DNA of 64,000 nt from positions 2,871,397-2,935,396 of the forward strand of contig JARFXM010000008.1 of the NCBI GenBank assembly GCA_029532625.1, written 5' to 3'. Numbering within the stretch: the first letter of the stretch is position 1; every line of letters begins with the position of its first letter. Below the pieces are notes generated by a model. That model was not told the DNA's origin and searched no databases. It was given only the letters and a program-made list of their open reading frames with translations. Shown here in pieces: positions 1 through 11,959 of this stretch. A program made the position numbers and the translations under genes. The DNA is from Lomentospora prolificans. Taxonomy: Eukaryota > Ascomycota > Sordariomycetes > Microascales > Microascaceae.

Positions 1-1459
1 CGAGCTATCGTGTTTCCACGATTCCATTATTACTTCAATAGCTAGATCTGTAGGTGGGAGCCGAAGCCGAGGCTTCCGATGGGAAGGATACAAGGAGCGC
101 TGACCAGAGCGAACGCAAACCTGCCTTCTATGCAGCCAAGGAGCTCGCCATCATTGACAGGGAGATATACTGAATGCAGGAGGGACGACCAACCCCGTGA
201 CCTTTCGGGTATGTTGACTTCACTTTCTAAAGTCTACAAATGGACGATACTCACAATGCAACCCGACCACACGTGCTGTCTCGACTGCGGGTGGTTGAAA
301 TGGCCTGCTCTAGCGCTTGGGGAACCGGAGCGGGCCCGCAAGCGTTTACTCACACCATCCCTGAATCTTCGACCCTCAATAAGACCACGGTGCTGTGAGA
401 CATGACTATATGTACCGCTCGGCACAAGTAGAAGGGGGACAGAAAATAAAAGGGCTTGGCATATGAAGAAGTACTTTACAATGTTGGACTCGTTACTATT
501 TTAGCCACCAACTTGCTGTTGGGGTGTCCCTATCTTTAAGAGTATGTTGGATGGACTAGGATAATGCAAAGGGAGTGATAGCCTCGTACCAGTTTACGCC
601 CTGTCTATCAGCCCTAAGAAATATGTCGATGCTGTCTACTTGGCCTGCAGGTGGGCTCTCATTTCCATAGATTAGATTTACACAACTCTAATATGTCGTT
701 CTTAAATAGATGCCGCATTTCGAGCACATCGTTCGCCGACTGGTTCCGCAGTGAAACCTAATCGCGTGAAGAGACGACGGCTTTGACCCTGAATTCTGTT
801 TCGTGTCAAGTAATATAATGGCGTTATTTATCCGTTCTTAGCTAGTTAATACAGAAACCGCGCGGCGCAATTTTGTGTGAGATTGGGTTCTCTAAAAGGC
901 GGACTTTAAATCTTACACTGGGATATGGTGGTTTATAAATCAACATGCTGGTCTGATATAGTACGCCTCCTCGCTTAGTGGAAAGTCAGTTGCATCAATC
1001 GCAGGACATCGGTCATGTCTCTGGGCGAGACACTCCTGCCCTATCTGACTCCCTGACTCCTGCCAAAGTCAAATAGCAATGTTTCAGGATGGAAAAGTGG
1101 GGGGGGGGGGGGTATAACATACTCGGGCAAAATTTTGGCCTGGATCAAGTTTGGGTGGGTTGGCGAGATTGTGTGATTAGCTCTGGGTTCAACGGGTCGC
1201 CACTTCCGCCGTAACGTCATCCAGCATCATGGATTGCATGCAACTGCTGTCATCGAACTTCTTAATTTCCAGTAGCCCACAATATGACGGGGAATGTTTC
1301 TTGAATCAAAGGTGGTATAAAACCGAGAGTTGCTTCGAGCCTAGGAAGATTTTCCCTCTTCGTCCATTCTATCCTTCATTCGAAAATACTCGCGCACCTT
1401 AAGCAACCCTCTCTTATATAGCTTTATAGTCAAGAAGAAGAGCAGAAACAATTCTCACC
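1..1459. other. Intergenic region, no gene seen
   Basis: No convincing coding exon is visible; the few short open frames lack recognisable motifs or intron continuations. A run of 14 G lies at 1099-1112. The last 150 bases look like a promoter and pyrimidine-rich leader for the gene at 1460. Confidence 0.6.
1316..1322 (+). promoter_or_regulatory. TATA-like box upstream of the 1460 gene
   Basis: A TATAAAA motif lies 138-144 nt before the ATG at 1460. It is followed by a CT-rich stretch (about 1345-1440), as is common in highly expressed fungal genes. This is motif inference only. Confidence 0.4.
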
Positions 1460-1827
1460 ATGTCGGATCGAGCTACAAACAACCCATCTAATGCTAGTAG
1501 CCAACCTTTCAATGTTCTGCCGGAGGATGTTGGGCGATATCCCAGGCCAGAAGGCCAGCAGCCGAGAGCGATGGATAAAGAAGGTATTGTAGGAAAGCAA
1601 TTTACTGGTAAGTAACAGTCGGTGAAATCAAGATACTAAAAGATGAAACATACCCAGAGTCTCGTAGCTGACAACCGGCAGAACAAGGAGCTGTCGGCGG
1701 AGCGGCCCAGCAGCTTGGAGGCCCTTTCGACAAGGAAGGCGCAATTGGAAAGCAATTCACTACCGAAGGTAGTGTTGGGGGCACGGTTCAACAGAATCTG
1801 GGGGGAACAAAAGGAAAGGGGGTGTAA
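1460..1827 (+). CDS. Small hydrophilic repeat protein, 97 aa
   Basis: Two exons, 1460-1607 and 1682-1827, separated by a 74-nt GTAAGT...CAG intron, give 97 residues ending in TAA. The start sits in the strong context CACCATG. The protein is Gly-, Gln- and Lys-rich with no signal peptide or membrane segment. It holds two copies of a motif, DKEGxxGKQFT followed by an (E)G(A/S)VGG segment, so it looks like an internal duplication. The intron lies just after the first copy's QFT. Small proteins with this KEGxxGKQF signature are widespread and uncharacterised in filamentous fungi; their hydrophilic, Gly-rich make-up recalls stress or conidiation proteins, but that is inference. The open frame through the intron (1643-2044) is not the real product. 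Confidence 0.8.
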
Positions 1828-1980
1828 ACTGCGGCACGGGGCTCACTTGAAGAGTTTCCAGTGTCTCTGGCGACGGTGTAGCTCTATTTTCCTTTCATTT
1901 GTTTTTTCTGTAGCAGATTGGATAATATGTACTATAGCCTGCCCGGGAGTTGGCCGTAGAAGATCGACACTCCTTCTGCC

Positions 1981-3568
1981 TCAAGACCACTCATACTCGT
2001 TCTTCAAGCCTTCCACACCGCTCTTGTCACCCGCATCTAGGTAACCGCATATCCGGCCCTGCGGGTCCCACTTTTTCCGGATCTCCATGAGCTTCTTGCC
2101 GCTCTCGTCGCTCCAGTACTTGGTTCTCCGATGCTGGAAGTCTGCATCTCCAAGATAGCTGCCGACACTATGGCGTTCAACATCGCGCATAACGTCGTGG
2201 ACCCATGTGGTACATGGTTGATCATCCGCGGCGTCCTCCCAGACAGTGTAGAGTGCGAAGTAGTGATCCGACTGCATACTAAGCGCCATGTCTGGCAGCG
2301 GTCGCCTGGATGTTGGGTTCATGGCAAAGTATAACGCAAACGCCTTTTTGCTAGGGAGCGTCGTGAAGGCGGCTTCCAGCACCGCTGGCACATCTGCGTC
2401 GTTTGCGACGTAGGAGTTTTCACAGCAATATCTGTGGTTCTCGGGATTAGCAGCGGCTTGGTTTTTGTACTGCCACTCGAGGCTGTTCTGTAGGCAAAAA
2501 ACTTCGACCGCGGGGTCCTTTGGCCGACTTTGATTGATCGGCGTCAGCGCCGCCTCGGCTTCCTCCTGGGTAGCCTTGAATACAGTAAATCCGGCAACTA
2601 TTTCGATCTCGCCGGTGTCTGGGTTGCACCTCGAAACACACACAATCTCCATGTCTGAATCTGCAGTCGGGGATACCTGAATATAGGTGAAAGAAAGCCT
2701 GTTAGGCGCACGTCCTTGTACTGCCGTTCAAACAATATTAACTTACGTCCACAACCCATTGCAGAACCTCCCGATATCTGGATACCGGGTAGATGTACGT
2801 AGAGTCGAACAGCGAAAACAAGGGTCTAGTTCTGAGGTGAAATTTCGTTATCACGGCGGGGAATCCTAACAATAATGTTAGTAGATGGTCGTTGGACACA
2901 AGAGCGAAGCCAATCCCTACCCGGACCCGCGCCTCTTGCAGCCCAGAAAAGATCCGAGTTTTCGGTTTCGCTGCACTCGAGTTCTTCTCCCTTGGCAGTG
3001 ACGACCTCGATTCTCGCAATGTTCTCACATGCCCACCCCCAATTCTGTTCGTGTCGTTGATCATTAGCTGTCCACGATTTCCTCGCGTGGTTGCTGATCC
3101 TCGTACCTTGCAATTCCATCCCATCCCACCCTGTAGAAGGAAGCCACCGAGCCCTACGTCGGGACAATGGCCACCGGCGAACATGCGCCCTTTCTCTTTC
3201 AGGAGTCCATTGACAATGCGGCCAGTGGAGCTCGGCGTACACGTGACGATTTTGGTTTCTTCGTCGTAAGAGACACCCTTGAGATCACCTAGGTCAATCA
3301 AAATTGCTTCGTCGCGAACGCTCCATGCTGCCCAGCTATGCCCGCCGCTTCGGACCGAAACGCGGCAGTTTTGTTCGTTAGCAAGCAAAACCGCCGCCTT
3401 CACATGCTCAGAGGTTGAGGCAAGGACAACAGCTTTGGGGCGTCGCGAATAATCTCGTCGCTCGTTAAAAACACGGCCCCAGGCCGCATTGCGGAAGGTG
3501 TTGGAATCGGATGTATCGCGGTAAATGATGGGAAGGGCTGGGCGCCCGACTTCGTTTGGTGGAATCAT
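1981..3568 (-). CDS. BBE-type FAD-linked oxidase, 466 aa
   Basis: Four exons on the minus strand (3568-3107, 3044-2921, 2865-2747, 2676-1981), with introns of 55-70 nt and clean GT/AG borders, give 466 residues, usual for the berberine-bridge/GOOX family. An N-terminal PCMH FAD-binding domain has RSGGHSW (His77) and GGHCPDVGLGG (Cys135). These are the two residues that bind FAD in bicovalent flavoenzymes. The C-terminal part has a BBE-like segment (KYWSDESGKKLMEIRKKWDP). The family oxidises alcohols, sugars or alkaloid intermediates with oxygen, giving peroxide. There is no obvious signal peptide at the chosen ATG, although family members are often secreted. A second, broken member lies at 34290-35858. 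The substrate is unknown. Confidence 0.88.
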
Positions 3569-5431
3569 TCTTTGGATCTCTTTGGCGGTCGATTTGGTTA
3601 TTTTCCGGAAGAAGAACGAAAAAGCTACCTTGATTAGACTTGGGGGCAGAGAGCGTTGTGTCCAGCGGCGAAGCTAGCGTGCAATGGTATATACCCTCAG
3701 CTGCCTTCAAACGAGGGTATCGCAATACTGCTTATTGTTTCTAGGTCAAGCTTGGGCAGTCCAATCTTTTCACTCCTTATATGCATAACTTCTACTGCCT
3801 TCAACATCATTTGGCTCAATGGCTGGCTCTCGGAGTATTTCCGCTTGCATCTCTTAGGGCGCGTTCGTTCTGGGGGAGGGGCCGACTGCCCTGAACCCCT
3901 CACCCCCGCATTCCGAGATGCATCAAGTGATCACATTCAGGTGCCGGCGCCCGTTGTGGACCTGAAATATTAAGCTAGCCCGAAAGTCTGGTACGATTTA
4001 TCGTGCGGGGAAGTCGACCACCCGGGTTTATCCCTGGGGAATCGGCGAGCATGGCTACACGCGATGCGAGAGTGGCACGCGGCAAGGAGCATCATGGTTC
4101 CAGGGAATTTGGAGAACTGGTGGATGATGGAGAGTTTGGGCTCCGTGCTACAGCATATTTTGGAGTCGAAGTCGCACAAACAAATGCTAGGGTGCTCCCA
4201 ACTAGCCGGCCCAACTGAGGGAGCAGGCATACGTGCAGGCCTCGATGTTGCTCACCGGAAAACCCAACTTAATCCGAGACCGCATGGCCATGCTGACCGC
4301 GATGCTCTGTGATTTCAGAACATAGATTCTGAATACGCACTGCTTTGTCTTTGGTTTTATTTCATCTCAACGGGTTGTGTATTCCATCCCGAGTCATGGC
4401 GCAGTCCTCTCCTTGCAATGTGCAGCGCTGCAAGTAGACCAGGTGGGTGCGACGTGCGTGGAACTGCACGCGCGGTCCGCGAGTTTGTGTTGTACCCAAA
4501 ATATAATTGGTATGATGAACTAGGTCACTGTGAAAAGTAGTGTACACTACACTTTTTGGTCTACTTGTAACTTATACAACGGTGTGGCCACCTGTCTTTC
4601 TTCCCAACCTTGAAGCATCTGGACAGACTTCCTCCATCCTCAGGGTGCTTCTCATCAACTATTTACTCTCACACTTCGTCTCGGAAGCTGGGGGCGGGCG
4701 CTGGTCAGGGTGTGGTGTTCGGTAACGTGGGGGAGCGCTATTCCGAATCCGGCGTGTGGAGATTTTCGCACCTGGGGCCAGTGGAGAGAGATCTGGGGAA
4801 CTGGATGACACCCTCCCTGGCGAGAAGCTGGCGCGTCGCTGTTTTCTCCACGACCCGCTTGGGATCTGGCCGTGAGATTAACTCTTCTAGTACGCAGTAA
4901 AGCAAAGTCAACGAATGCGACTTGTGGGTTCATCTGGTATGCTTCACCATATACAACCCTTGCTTTTGCCATTGCCACGCTTCGTGCCTACAGACCGAGT
5001 CGCGACAGATCCGTCTCAGCCGTGGGCGACCAACTCGACTTCCGACTCTTCAGACACACGTTGCCCACCCATCTCTCGAACCGGCCTCAAGCTTGGTCAA
5101 CCCCAGGCGTGCAGGGGTTTGCCATCACTCCCATCCTTTCTCTTCTAGCTTTGCAGTTGCGTAACTCGGCCCCACCCCACCCCATAACTCGAGGGAGGTG
5201 CTCGAGGGAGGGTGAGCATTGTGGTGGACGACGACCAAGAACGTTTGGTGGAGAAGAAACAGTTGTATCACCTGGCTCTGCTGTCTGAGCGTTTCGGGTG
5301 TCGTGGGGTCCCCAGATTCCCCAGATTTCCATCCAGATTTCATTATTTATATCGTGCCAGAGACCCTTCCTCAGTGCTTAGTAACCTTTGGCCCAATATA
5401 TGCCTTCCACAACCAACCCAACAGTATCACC
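3569..5431. other. Intergenic region, no gene seen
   Basis: Short open frames on both strands show no domain motif and no splice partners. The region presumably holds the promoters of the minus-strand oxidase ending its 5' side at 3568 and of the MFS gene at 5432. I see no repeat or RNA gene. Confidence 0.5.
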
Positions 5432-7432
5432 ATGAGCGACAACAAGCAGCCAATGGCGATGGAAAAGGGCCATTGTGACCTTCCCGAAACCAAGAGGGTT
5501 AGAACCCTGGGCACAGTTCAGCTACGCCATCATGAAACCAACGAGATCATCTTGATTCCGACCCCTTCGAGCGATCCTAATGACCCGTTGAACTGGTACA
5601 GACTTTACGCCTTCTTTTTGCAGTGCTCATGGCTCTTTTCAGGCTGACCAGTCTTCGGTTATTAGGTCCCAAGCATACAAGTACTACATGGTCGTGGTCA
5701 TATGCTTAGCAATGATGATGTCCAACTTCCTTGCCGCAGGTAAGTGGCGGGCAAAGCGCCACGATTCGCCCGAGATCAGTGCTAACTTTGGATTTGACAA
5801 GGTCCAACTATCGCAATCGTGTCCACTGCTATGGATTTCTTCCCTACGCTTCCCGTTCCGTCGGCCATCAGTCGAGTTGCCTACTTCTTTACGACCACCG
5901 CCTTGCTCCAAGGAACCAGCAACTTCTTCTGGGTTCCTCTTACCAACAAGTTTGGCCGACGCCCTGTCTACATCACTAGCTACGCCCTTTATTTTGCGTG
6001 TTGCGTCTGGCTCATCTTCGAGAAGCGCTATGGTGCTTTCCTGGCTGGTCGAATCTTGCTGGGAATCGGAGCCGGAGCTGCGGAGACCATTGCCCCTCTG
6101 TCTATCGCCGATGTCTTCTTCTTGCATGAACGTGGTTTTGTCATGGCGTAGGTAGCAGACCAAGGATATTTACTTACCACAAGCAATTTACTGACCTTAT
6201 CTTGTAGGCTCTACACCTGCTTTTTGTCGATTGGTGTGGCTGGTGGCATGATCATTGACGGGTAAGTGTTGGCACGGCTCACGGGCCTCGAGGTATACCA
6301 GTTTTACCAGCTAATGTACCCGCATCGATGTAGATTCATCGTCCTGCACCATGAGTGGCGGGTCATTTACCAGGTTGCAGCAGGGCTTATCGGCTTTGTG
6401 CTACTTCTAGCCGTTTTCTCCTTCCCTGAAACGGCATACATTCGAGCTCAACCCCCAGCGGAGGAAGGCGAGGGCGGCGCGTCGGACAGCCTATCCAAAG
6501 GAAGTCCAGGCTCTCATGTCGAATTCCCTACTACCTCGCCGCCTGCTAAAGAGTCCTACATTGAAAGCCTCCGGATCTATCATCGCATTTGGACAGACGA
6601 GAGCCTCCTCAAGATGTTTGTGCGTCCTCTTGGCCTTATCCTCCTCCCTCCTGTTCTCTGGGCCGCGTTAGTTCAATCGGTTACTATTGGCTTCCTGGTC
6701 GCGGTTACTTCGAATGTTGCATCTGCGTACCAGCAAGCATACGCATTTGAGCCATGGCAGGTCGGTCTCTGCTTCGTTTCCGCCATTATCGGTTCTCTAG
6801 TGGGCATACCCGCTGGTGGCCACTTTGCGGATATTTGTGCCGACTTCTTTACCCGCCGCAACGGGGGTGTCCGCGTGCCGGAAATGCGATTGCCCACCAT
6901 GACTCTATCCCTAATCAGCGCTCCTCTTGCGCTAGTATTGTATGGTGTAGGAATCGAAAAGCAGCTGCACTGGATATGCCCAACCATTGGGCTGGGCCTT
7001 CGTGAGTGCTCCCGCCTAACGTGGATCAAGTGATGCAGGCTGTTAACCAAGTTTCGCAGTCAATTTCTCCATTACTCAGGGCACAAATGTGTGTCTCGTC
7101 TATGTGATCGATGCCTATAGGCCGGTAGCAGGCGAGATTACTTTATCAGTAATGGGTTTCAAATGTGAGTCTAGCTGGCATTTCGGTCGTGGCGAATAAC
7201 TGTACTGACAAATACAGCCATGTTTGGGTTCCTCCTTTCATTCTACACAAACCCGTGGGTGGAGAAGTCGGGATATATTAATGCGTATGGCGCTATGGGA
7301 GGAATCGCAGCCGCCGTTCTGATCCTCTGGGTGCCCCTTTACATCTGGGGCAAGGCACTGCGTCATGCCTCGTGGCATTGGCCCATCCTCCGCTACATTC
7401 ACTGGGATGAGGATCGGGAGGTGGGAGAATGA
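5432..7432 (+). CDS. MFS transporter, 541 aa
   Basis: Seven exons (5432-5595, 5666-5739, 5802-6147, 6208-6261, 6334-7001, 7060-7164, 7218-7432) give 541 residues. The N-terminal cytosolic tail ends in the family hallmark SSDPNDPLNW, directly before the first membrane helix. The loop between helices 2 and 3 carries NKFGRRPVY, the MFS motif A region, and GRILLGIGAGAAE follows in helix 4. Hydrophobic segments are consistent with 12 helices and a central loop of about 55 residues. This subfamily exports or imports small organic compounds across the plasma membrane by proton antiport or symport; the substrate cannot be read from sequence. It lies beside an oxidase and upstream of the metabolic block, so a role in moving a pathway substrate or product is possible. 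Confidence 0.9.
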
Positions 7433-7963
7433 TAATAGAGAATGTGTACTGTGTGTTAAACGGAAGGAGTGTAACAGAGGTAGCTGTGGTGATTCTCCAT
7501 ATCATAAATGGAACCTTCATTTGAGTTTTGCTTATTACCGAGCATCATTCAGACTTTGTTGTGTATTGTTGTTTGCGCACATATGCTGTAGTGCCCTCGC
7601 CTGCTTGTTAAGGCTTACTCGTAGCCGGAAGCTCACCTTAACGTCCTTGGCGTGGTATCTGATGAGCTCGAAGTGGCTTATACTTGGGTCGACATTGTGG
7701 TACTTTGGATTGACTTGGACGGTATGTAGATTCACATAAGCACGAGGAACCTTCTATTTCCCAACTATCTTCAACGACTGTACAACATACCCAGTTCAAT
7801 GATCACCGCCCAGTTCGTAAAGCAAAGTATCCTCGTTTATGCGAGCCCCCGTTGCTCTCCAAGTCCTATGCACTGCCTGCGTTGAATGATTCCGATTAAT
7901 GGTATGCTCTGATATTCACGTCCGGTTCCATCCTCCCACTCCGCCAATGTCTGCTTACCGTAA
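7433..7963. other. Intergenic region, no gene seen
   Basis: This is the 3' flank of the MFS gene. Only short, motif-free open frames occur; no RNA gene or repeat was recognised. Confidence 0.5.
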
Positions 7964-8662
7964 TTATTCTAACCCTGAAGAACATAGCAGTGACGAATGC
8001 TCGTTCGTCGCCATCGCTATAAACCTCCGCTCCCTCGGATCAAGATTGTAGTTGATCGACCGGTGAGGCGGTACGCGGGGATGATCCGTTAGCCATTCGT
8101 CTGGGTTCTCGCCAGACATTAGCATCGAGGATTGCTGTCGCCCCGACTCGACATCCTCGCGAGACTCCGAGTTGGAATTGTGAATTTCGTAGACGGCGAG
8201 GACGGCGCTGAGATGCAGCGAGTGCGTCCTGGGCTGCTCTGATATGGTCGTTGTCGACATGTTTGGGTCAAATTGCATGAGAGGCTGTTGACGATGTAAG
8301 AAGCCCGGCTTAAACAAGGAAACGAGGATCATCTCATAGCTAGGGGTCCACAGGGGCCGTCCAGGCGCTCTTTGGGGATAGAGCGTCCCCGGATTCTCGA
8401 ATACGCCGCTCGGTTCGAATCTGTCCGACTGGTGCGGGCGGGCCACCGGGTGCGTTGGGGAATGGAGATAGTAGCCAATTTGGGGACGTTGTCGTTCAAC
8501 CCGGCGCCGCTTATCGAAGAATCCGAAGCCTATGATGACCAAAAGCAAGTCTAAGAAATTATTGACGAGCGCGTGGAATATCCCCGTTTTGAACAAAACA
8601 GTCATCCAAGATGGAATCGCAATCAGCATCCGCGTTATTAAGAAAGCTTGAGGAGACTTCAC
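7964..8662 (-). CDS. Hypothetical membrane-anchored protein (doubtful), 232 aa
   Basis: A single uninterrupted frame encodes 232 residues. The first 50 form two hydrophobic segments (about residues 7-30 and 33-50) followed by a basic DKRRRVERQR stretch. The rest is polar, rich in Pro, Ser, His and Arg, with no known domain. I do not recognise a family. It may be a lineage-specific membrane protein, the last exon of a larger gene, or a decayed gene. Length and residue make-up are the only support. Confidence 0.3.
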   Translation of the reverse strand: MKSPQAFLITRMLIAIPSWMTVLFKTGIFHALVNNFLDLLLVIIGFGFFDKRRRVERQRPQIGYYLHSPTHPVARPHQSDRFEPSGVFENPGTLYPQRAPGRPLWTPSYEMILVSLFKPGFLHRQQPLMQFDPNMSTTTISEQPRTHSLHLSAVLAVYEIHNSNSESREDVESGRQQSSMLMSGENPDEWLTDHPRVPPHRSINYNLDPRERRFIAMATNEHSSLLCSSGLE

Positions 8663-8666
8663 TTGG

Positions 8667-9000
8667 ATGGATGGCCGCGTAGCGCAGCAATTCTACATAC
8701 GAGAGCAGCTGTCGCGCACTCACCGCTCATTCCTTGCACAAAAAGACGAAATAATCGCGGGTATACTTGCAGACTCAACTAATACCAAGGCCGAAGCGAT
8801 CGCCGAGGGCTTCTTGACATTATCTCCTAATCAAGTCGTACTTCGACCAAGTCGTGCCAAGCAACGAGTTGGCCGTTGGGTATCACGTTATCAAGGACGA
8901 AGTAATTGATCCTTATCCGCATGTTCCCGAACGGCTACCCTCATACAACGATCGTTTCCATCAATTTGCGGTTCGATCTACACTACCATACGAAGGTTAG
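8667..9000 (+). pseudogene. Possible coding remnant, frameshifted or spliced, unidentified
   Basis: One frame from ATG 8667 reads about 55 coding-like residues (to AEAIAEGFL near 8818). The next frame then reads another 50 (containing VPSNELAVGYHVIKDEV and ERLPSYNDRFHQFAV) up to a stop at 8998-9000. The two halves differ by one base in phase. They therefore form either one gene with a frameshift or exons of an unrecognised gene. No function can be given. Confidence 0.25.
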
Positions 9001-9675
9001 CCAGCCGCTGCGACCTTTGCGCAGCCAGGGTTATCTACTGATAGTGTCTGGAGGTGCTGTGCATAATCTATTCTAAAATGTTGGGATCCAATGATTTCTT
9101 ATGGGGACAACATTGCGCAGCCCTCCCGAGCCGTGGGCGTTGGAATTCCAACAAAGTGTGGAGGACGCCCTGTGCCGTGGCGGAGGGCCACGGCTTCGCC
9201 GCGCAGTAACTAGGCTCATGAAACATCCTCTGTATCATGAAGCGCATGCCAGCGATGGCCACTCATGTCAATGTGCTTCGTGACTGGCGCAGCTGGAGAG
9301 GCAGAAGACAAGACCGCGCCGGTGGAGTTTGGAGCAGAGTATTGGGAGCTGACAAACATGTGTAATAGTCAGTATACTATTGAGTAGTGGAAGGCTACAG
9401 GAAGGCAGGTGGCTGCGTGAATGTGTCTACGGTGGTAGAGTAGGCCAGCCGCGGTCTGATAAGAGGACATTGCGACGATATTTTTTACGAGGGCAAGTGG
9501 TATGGCCGGTCAACAAGAATAAACGGGATAATAGTATGTATACGGTCGATTCTTGCTTCGCCCCAGGTGCGAGGCCGTCGAGTCAAAACATGGAGTTTTA
9601 CTACTCAACTCGAGGAGAGGTGGGAACGGGTGTCAATTCATTTTGCATTTTCTAGGCGAGATGACTTTCTCGTCT
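9001..9675. other. Intergenic region, no gene seen
   Basis: Open frames here are short and without motifs. The right part overlaps the 3' flank of the minus-strand hydrolase gene that ends at 9676. Confidence 0.5.
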
Positions 9676-11661
9676 TTATTCTACCTTGGTGGGGATTACG
9701 GGAAGCACTACATAGTTCAACATGTTCGGCCCGAAGCAAATATGGTTGAATCCCTGAAACTTGTCCGGGGCCCTGCAGTTGAGTGGTTAGTCTAGGCTTT
9801 TTAATCATGTACACTGCCTGAAATGTCCACGCTTTGGGCTTCTACTCACCTATCGACAGGATCGTTATGTTGGAATACTCCACTCCCTTGGGTGTCTCCA
9901 CTGGAGACCTCCAAGACGAGCCTCGCACCAGGCTCTAGAACAACGCAGGTAGGCCATACTTCAATATCTACCTCATAGATCTCGCCAATGATGACAGGGA
10001 GTACGTCTGTACTGAGGTATTCTCGCCACGGTAGGTATTCCCGATGTTTTGGGTGGTTGTTCGCTACCTTGCGCAAACTGACTCTCAGCCAGCCCTTTGT
10101 GAGAGGAACCGGATCTCCCGCTGTGCCTGTATAGAATATTTCCTTGCCTTCAGGCGAGATATGGCGGAGCGTGACGAATAAGTCAATATCAGAGGGCGTG
10201 GGACCGGCCGGTTGCGGTGTTGCGCTGACAAGGAGGTGGGCAACAATATTTCCCGTAACCTCGGTCTCGACTTCAAATGGGTCCGTCTGAAATTGGATGA
10301 ATCGAGGCTGTTCCAGGGTGCCCAAGGCTTCGTACGTGAGCTTTTGTCGCCTGGTAGATGCTGCAATGGCTTGATGGAGGTCTGGTGTGAGACCCTTTTG
10401 CGGCGTTAAGTACCACTTCGTCCATTGTGTGCGAGCAATGGGCCATTCCGTCTCCGTTCGGCGAGGGAACGTTCTCTCGCCAGCTGGGTTGTTGAAGCCG
10501 ACATCCCCTTTTCGCAGGACGAGGTCTATGGGGGGCACTTGGCCAGTGGTCCAACCTCGCCGGTCATCTCCCTTCAAGAACGCATCGAGGAAAGAAAGTT
10601 GAATCTCGACCTCCTCTTTGTAGTAGAAGGGTAGATCATGGCGACCAGTGATAACGCGTAGCCACTTTTGCTCTGAGCCGGCATGGACGTAACCTTCCAT
10701 GTTTCCGCGTAAATGTAGGAGTATCCCACCCCAGTTGGCTACGGAGAGGAGAGGTACTTCGATGTCGCCAAGATCGTACTCCTTGGAAGAATAATACTCC
10801 TCATCGCGAAATCGATATAGTTGGTTGTCAATAGTTTGGTCCCGACGGTTCTTCTCACGTTCCTCGGGCGAAAGATTTCCCTCCAGGCTCTCTGGGGAAG
10901 ACTTTGGTCTCTTTGGCCCCTCCCCAGCCATATCCTTGACAATGACGATCTCTTCATCACGGGGTCTTCCGTATTGATTGGACACGACTTGACGATTCCA
11001 CCAAAACTTGATGAAGTTGTTGGACAGAATGCCGCCGTGGCGACATCTGTCGCGGTAATAATCGGACATGCCTTCCCAAGGGATCATGGCTGCAAGGCCC
11101 TTGGGTTTCAACGCAGCGACACGCCATTGACTCCCGGCATAGTAGCTGATGCCTAACAGACCAACCTTGCCGCTGGACCAGGGTTGCTCAGCACACCATT
11201 CAACCACCTCGAAAAAGGCTTCGCTCGTCCCGCGGGACATTGTATCCAGGAAGCCACGGGACTGGCCAATGCCCCTCTCGTCTGCCCGCACGACTGCATA
11301 CCCGTGCTTCGTCCAGAATCCGGGATCCGGAGTCTCCCAGGCGGAGTGCACGGACTTGTGTTCGGGATTCACTTCTTCGAAGGATTTTGCGTGGAAACTG
11401 CCAGCAGTGTTAGCCAATTTTCTGGGACATCTTTCAAGAGAACAAGCGCACATACTCTCCATAAAATGCGTCTTTTCCATACGGGCCGTAGGTTACCAGT
11501 ACGGGTACCTTGCTGTCCGGGCCTGAATTCTTGGGTCGATAGACATTGCATCGGACCAAACCGTCGCTTGACTTCAGTGTGACTGTAGCATTTTGCTCAA
11601 AGATGTAGGGAAAGGAAGTTGAGTCTACGGTGTGTAGATCCGAGCGAATTTTGGTAGGCAT
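9676..11661 (-). CDS. CocE/NonD-type S15 hydrolase, 616 aa
   Basis: Three exons (11661-11456, 11397-9850, 9772-9676) encode 616 residues. The main frame alone would end at a stop inside an intron: after NDPVDR a GTGAGT donor leads to a 32-codon last exon with the conserved family C-terminus. The protein is an alpha/beta hydrolase of the X-Pro dipeptidyl-peptidase/CocE class. Seen are VRADERGIGQS, the nucleophile elbow GISYYAGSQ (G-x-S-x-x-G), a candidate catalytic His in TGRHDLPFYY, and a C-terminal jelly-roll-like domain (VSATPQPAG...DLFVTLRHISPEG). Family members split esters or amides and are usually intracellular. It is the first gene of the metabolic block and transcribed in the same direction as the regulator behind it, so hydrolytic release of a pathway substrate is plausible. 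Confidence 0.9.
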
Positions 11662-11767
11662 GATTGTCGTACGATTGTAATTGTGCCGGGCGAGAGAGAG
11701 CGTGTGTGGATGGAGGTGTAGAGATGTACAGAGGCAGATGGCATGGTTTCTATTGCGTTTGTAGCTG

Positions 11768-11796
11768 CCACCACCACCACCACCACCACCACCACC
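11768..11796. repeat. CCA microsatellite in the hydrolase 5' flank
   Basis: Nearly ten uninterrupted CCA units (TGG on the coding strand) lie 107-135 nt upstream of the hydrolase start at 11661, in the leader or promoter. Confidence 0.9.
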
Positions 11797-11959
11797 TTGT
11801 GCAGTTGTGAGACTTGCGCTAACGACTAACAACGCCCCAACGATGTTCTTGGGGTACGCAATTGGGTGCGGGGGTGCCTTGAGTACTTCGGGATGTGGTC
11901 GAGTTTCTGCTTCCGATGTGGGGAGAAGGAGGGCGGGGCAGCGGGGAAAAGAGGAGGCA

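Noticed and set aside
79..405. 108-residue open frame at the left end
   Set aside because: No motif, poor start context and an overlapping opposite frame of similar length; no splice continuation seen.
1643..2044. 133-residue frame overlapping the small repeat protein
   Set aside because: It runs through the intron and second exon in another phase; the spliced frame has the internal repeat and a natural stop.
3656..5343. Several 60-140-residue frames on both strands
   Set aside because: They overlap each other on opposite strands and lack domains; treated as chance frames in an intergenic region.
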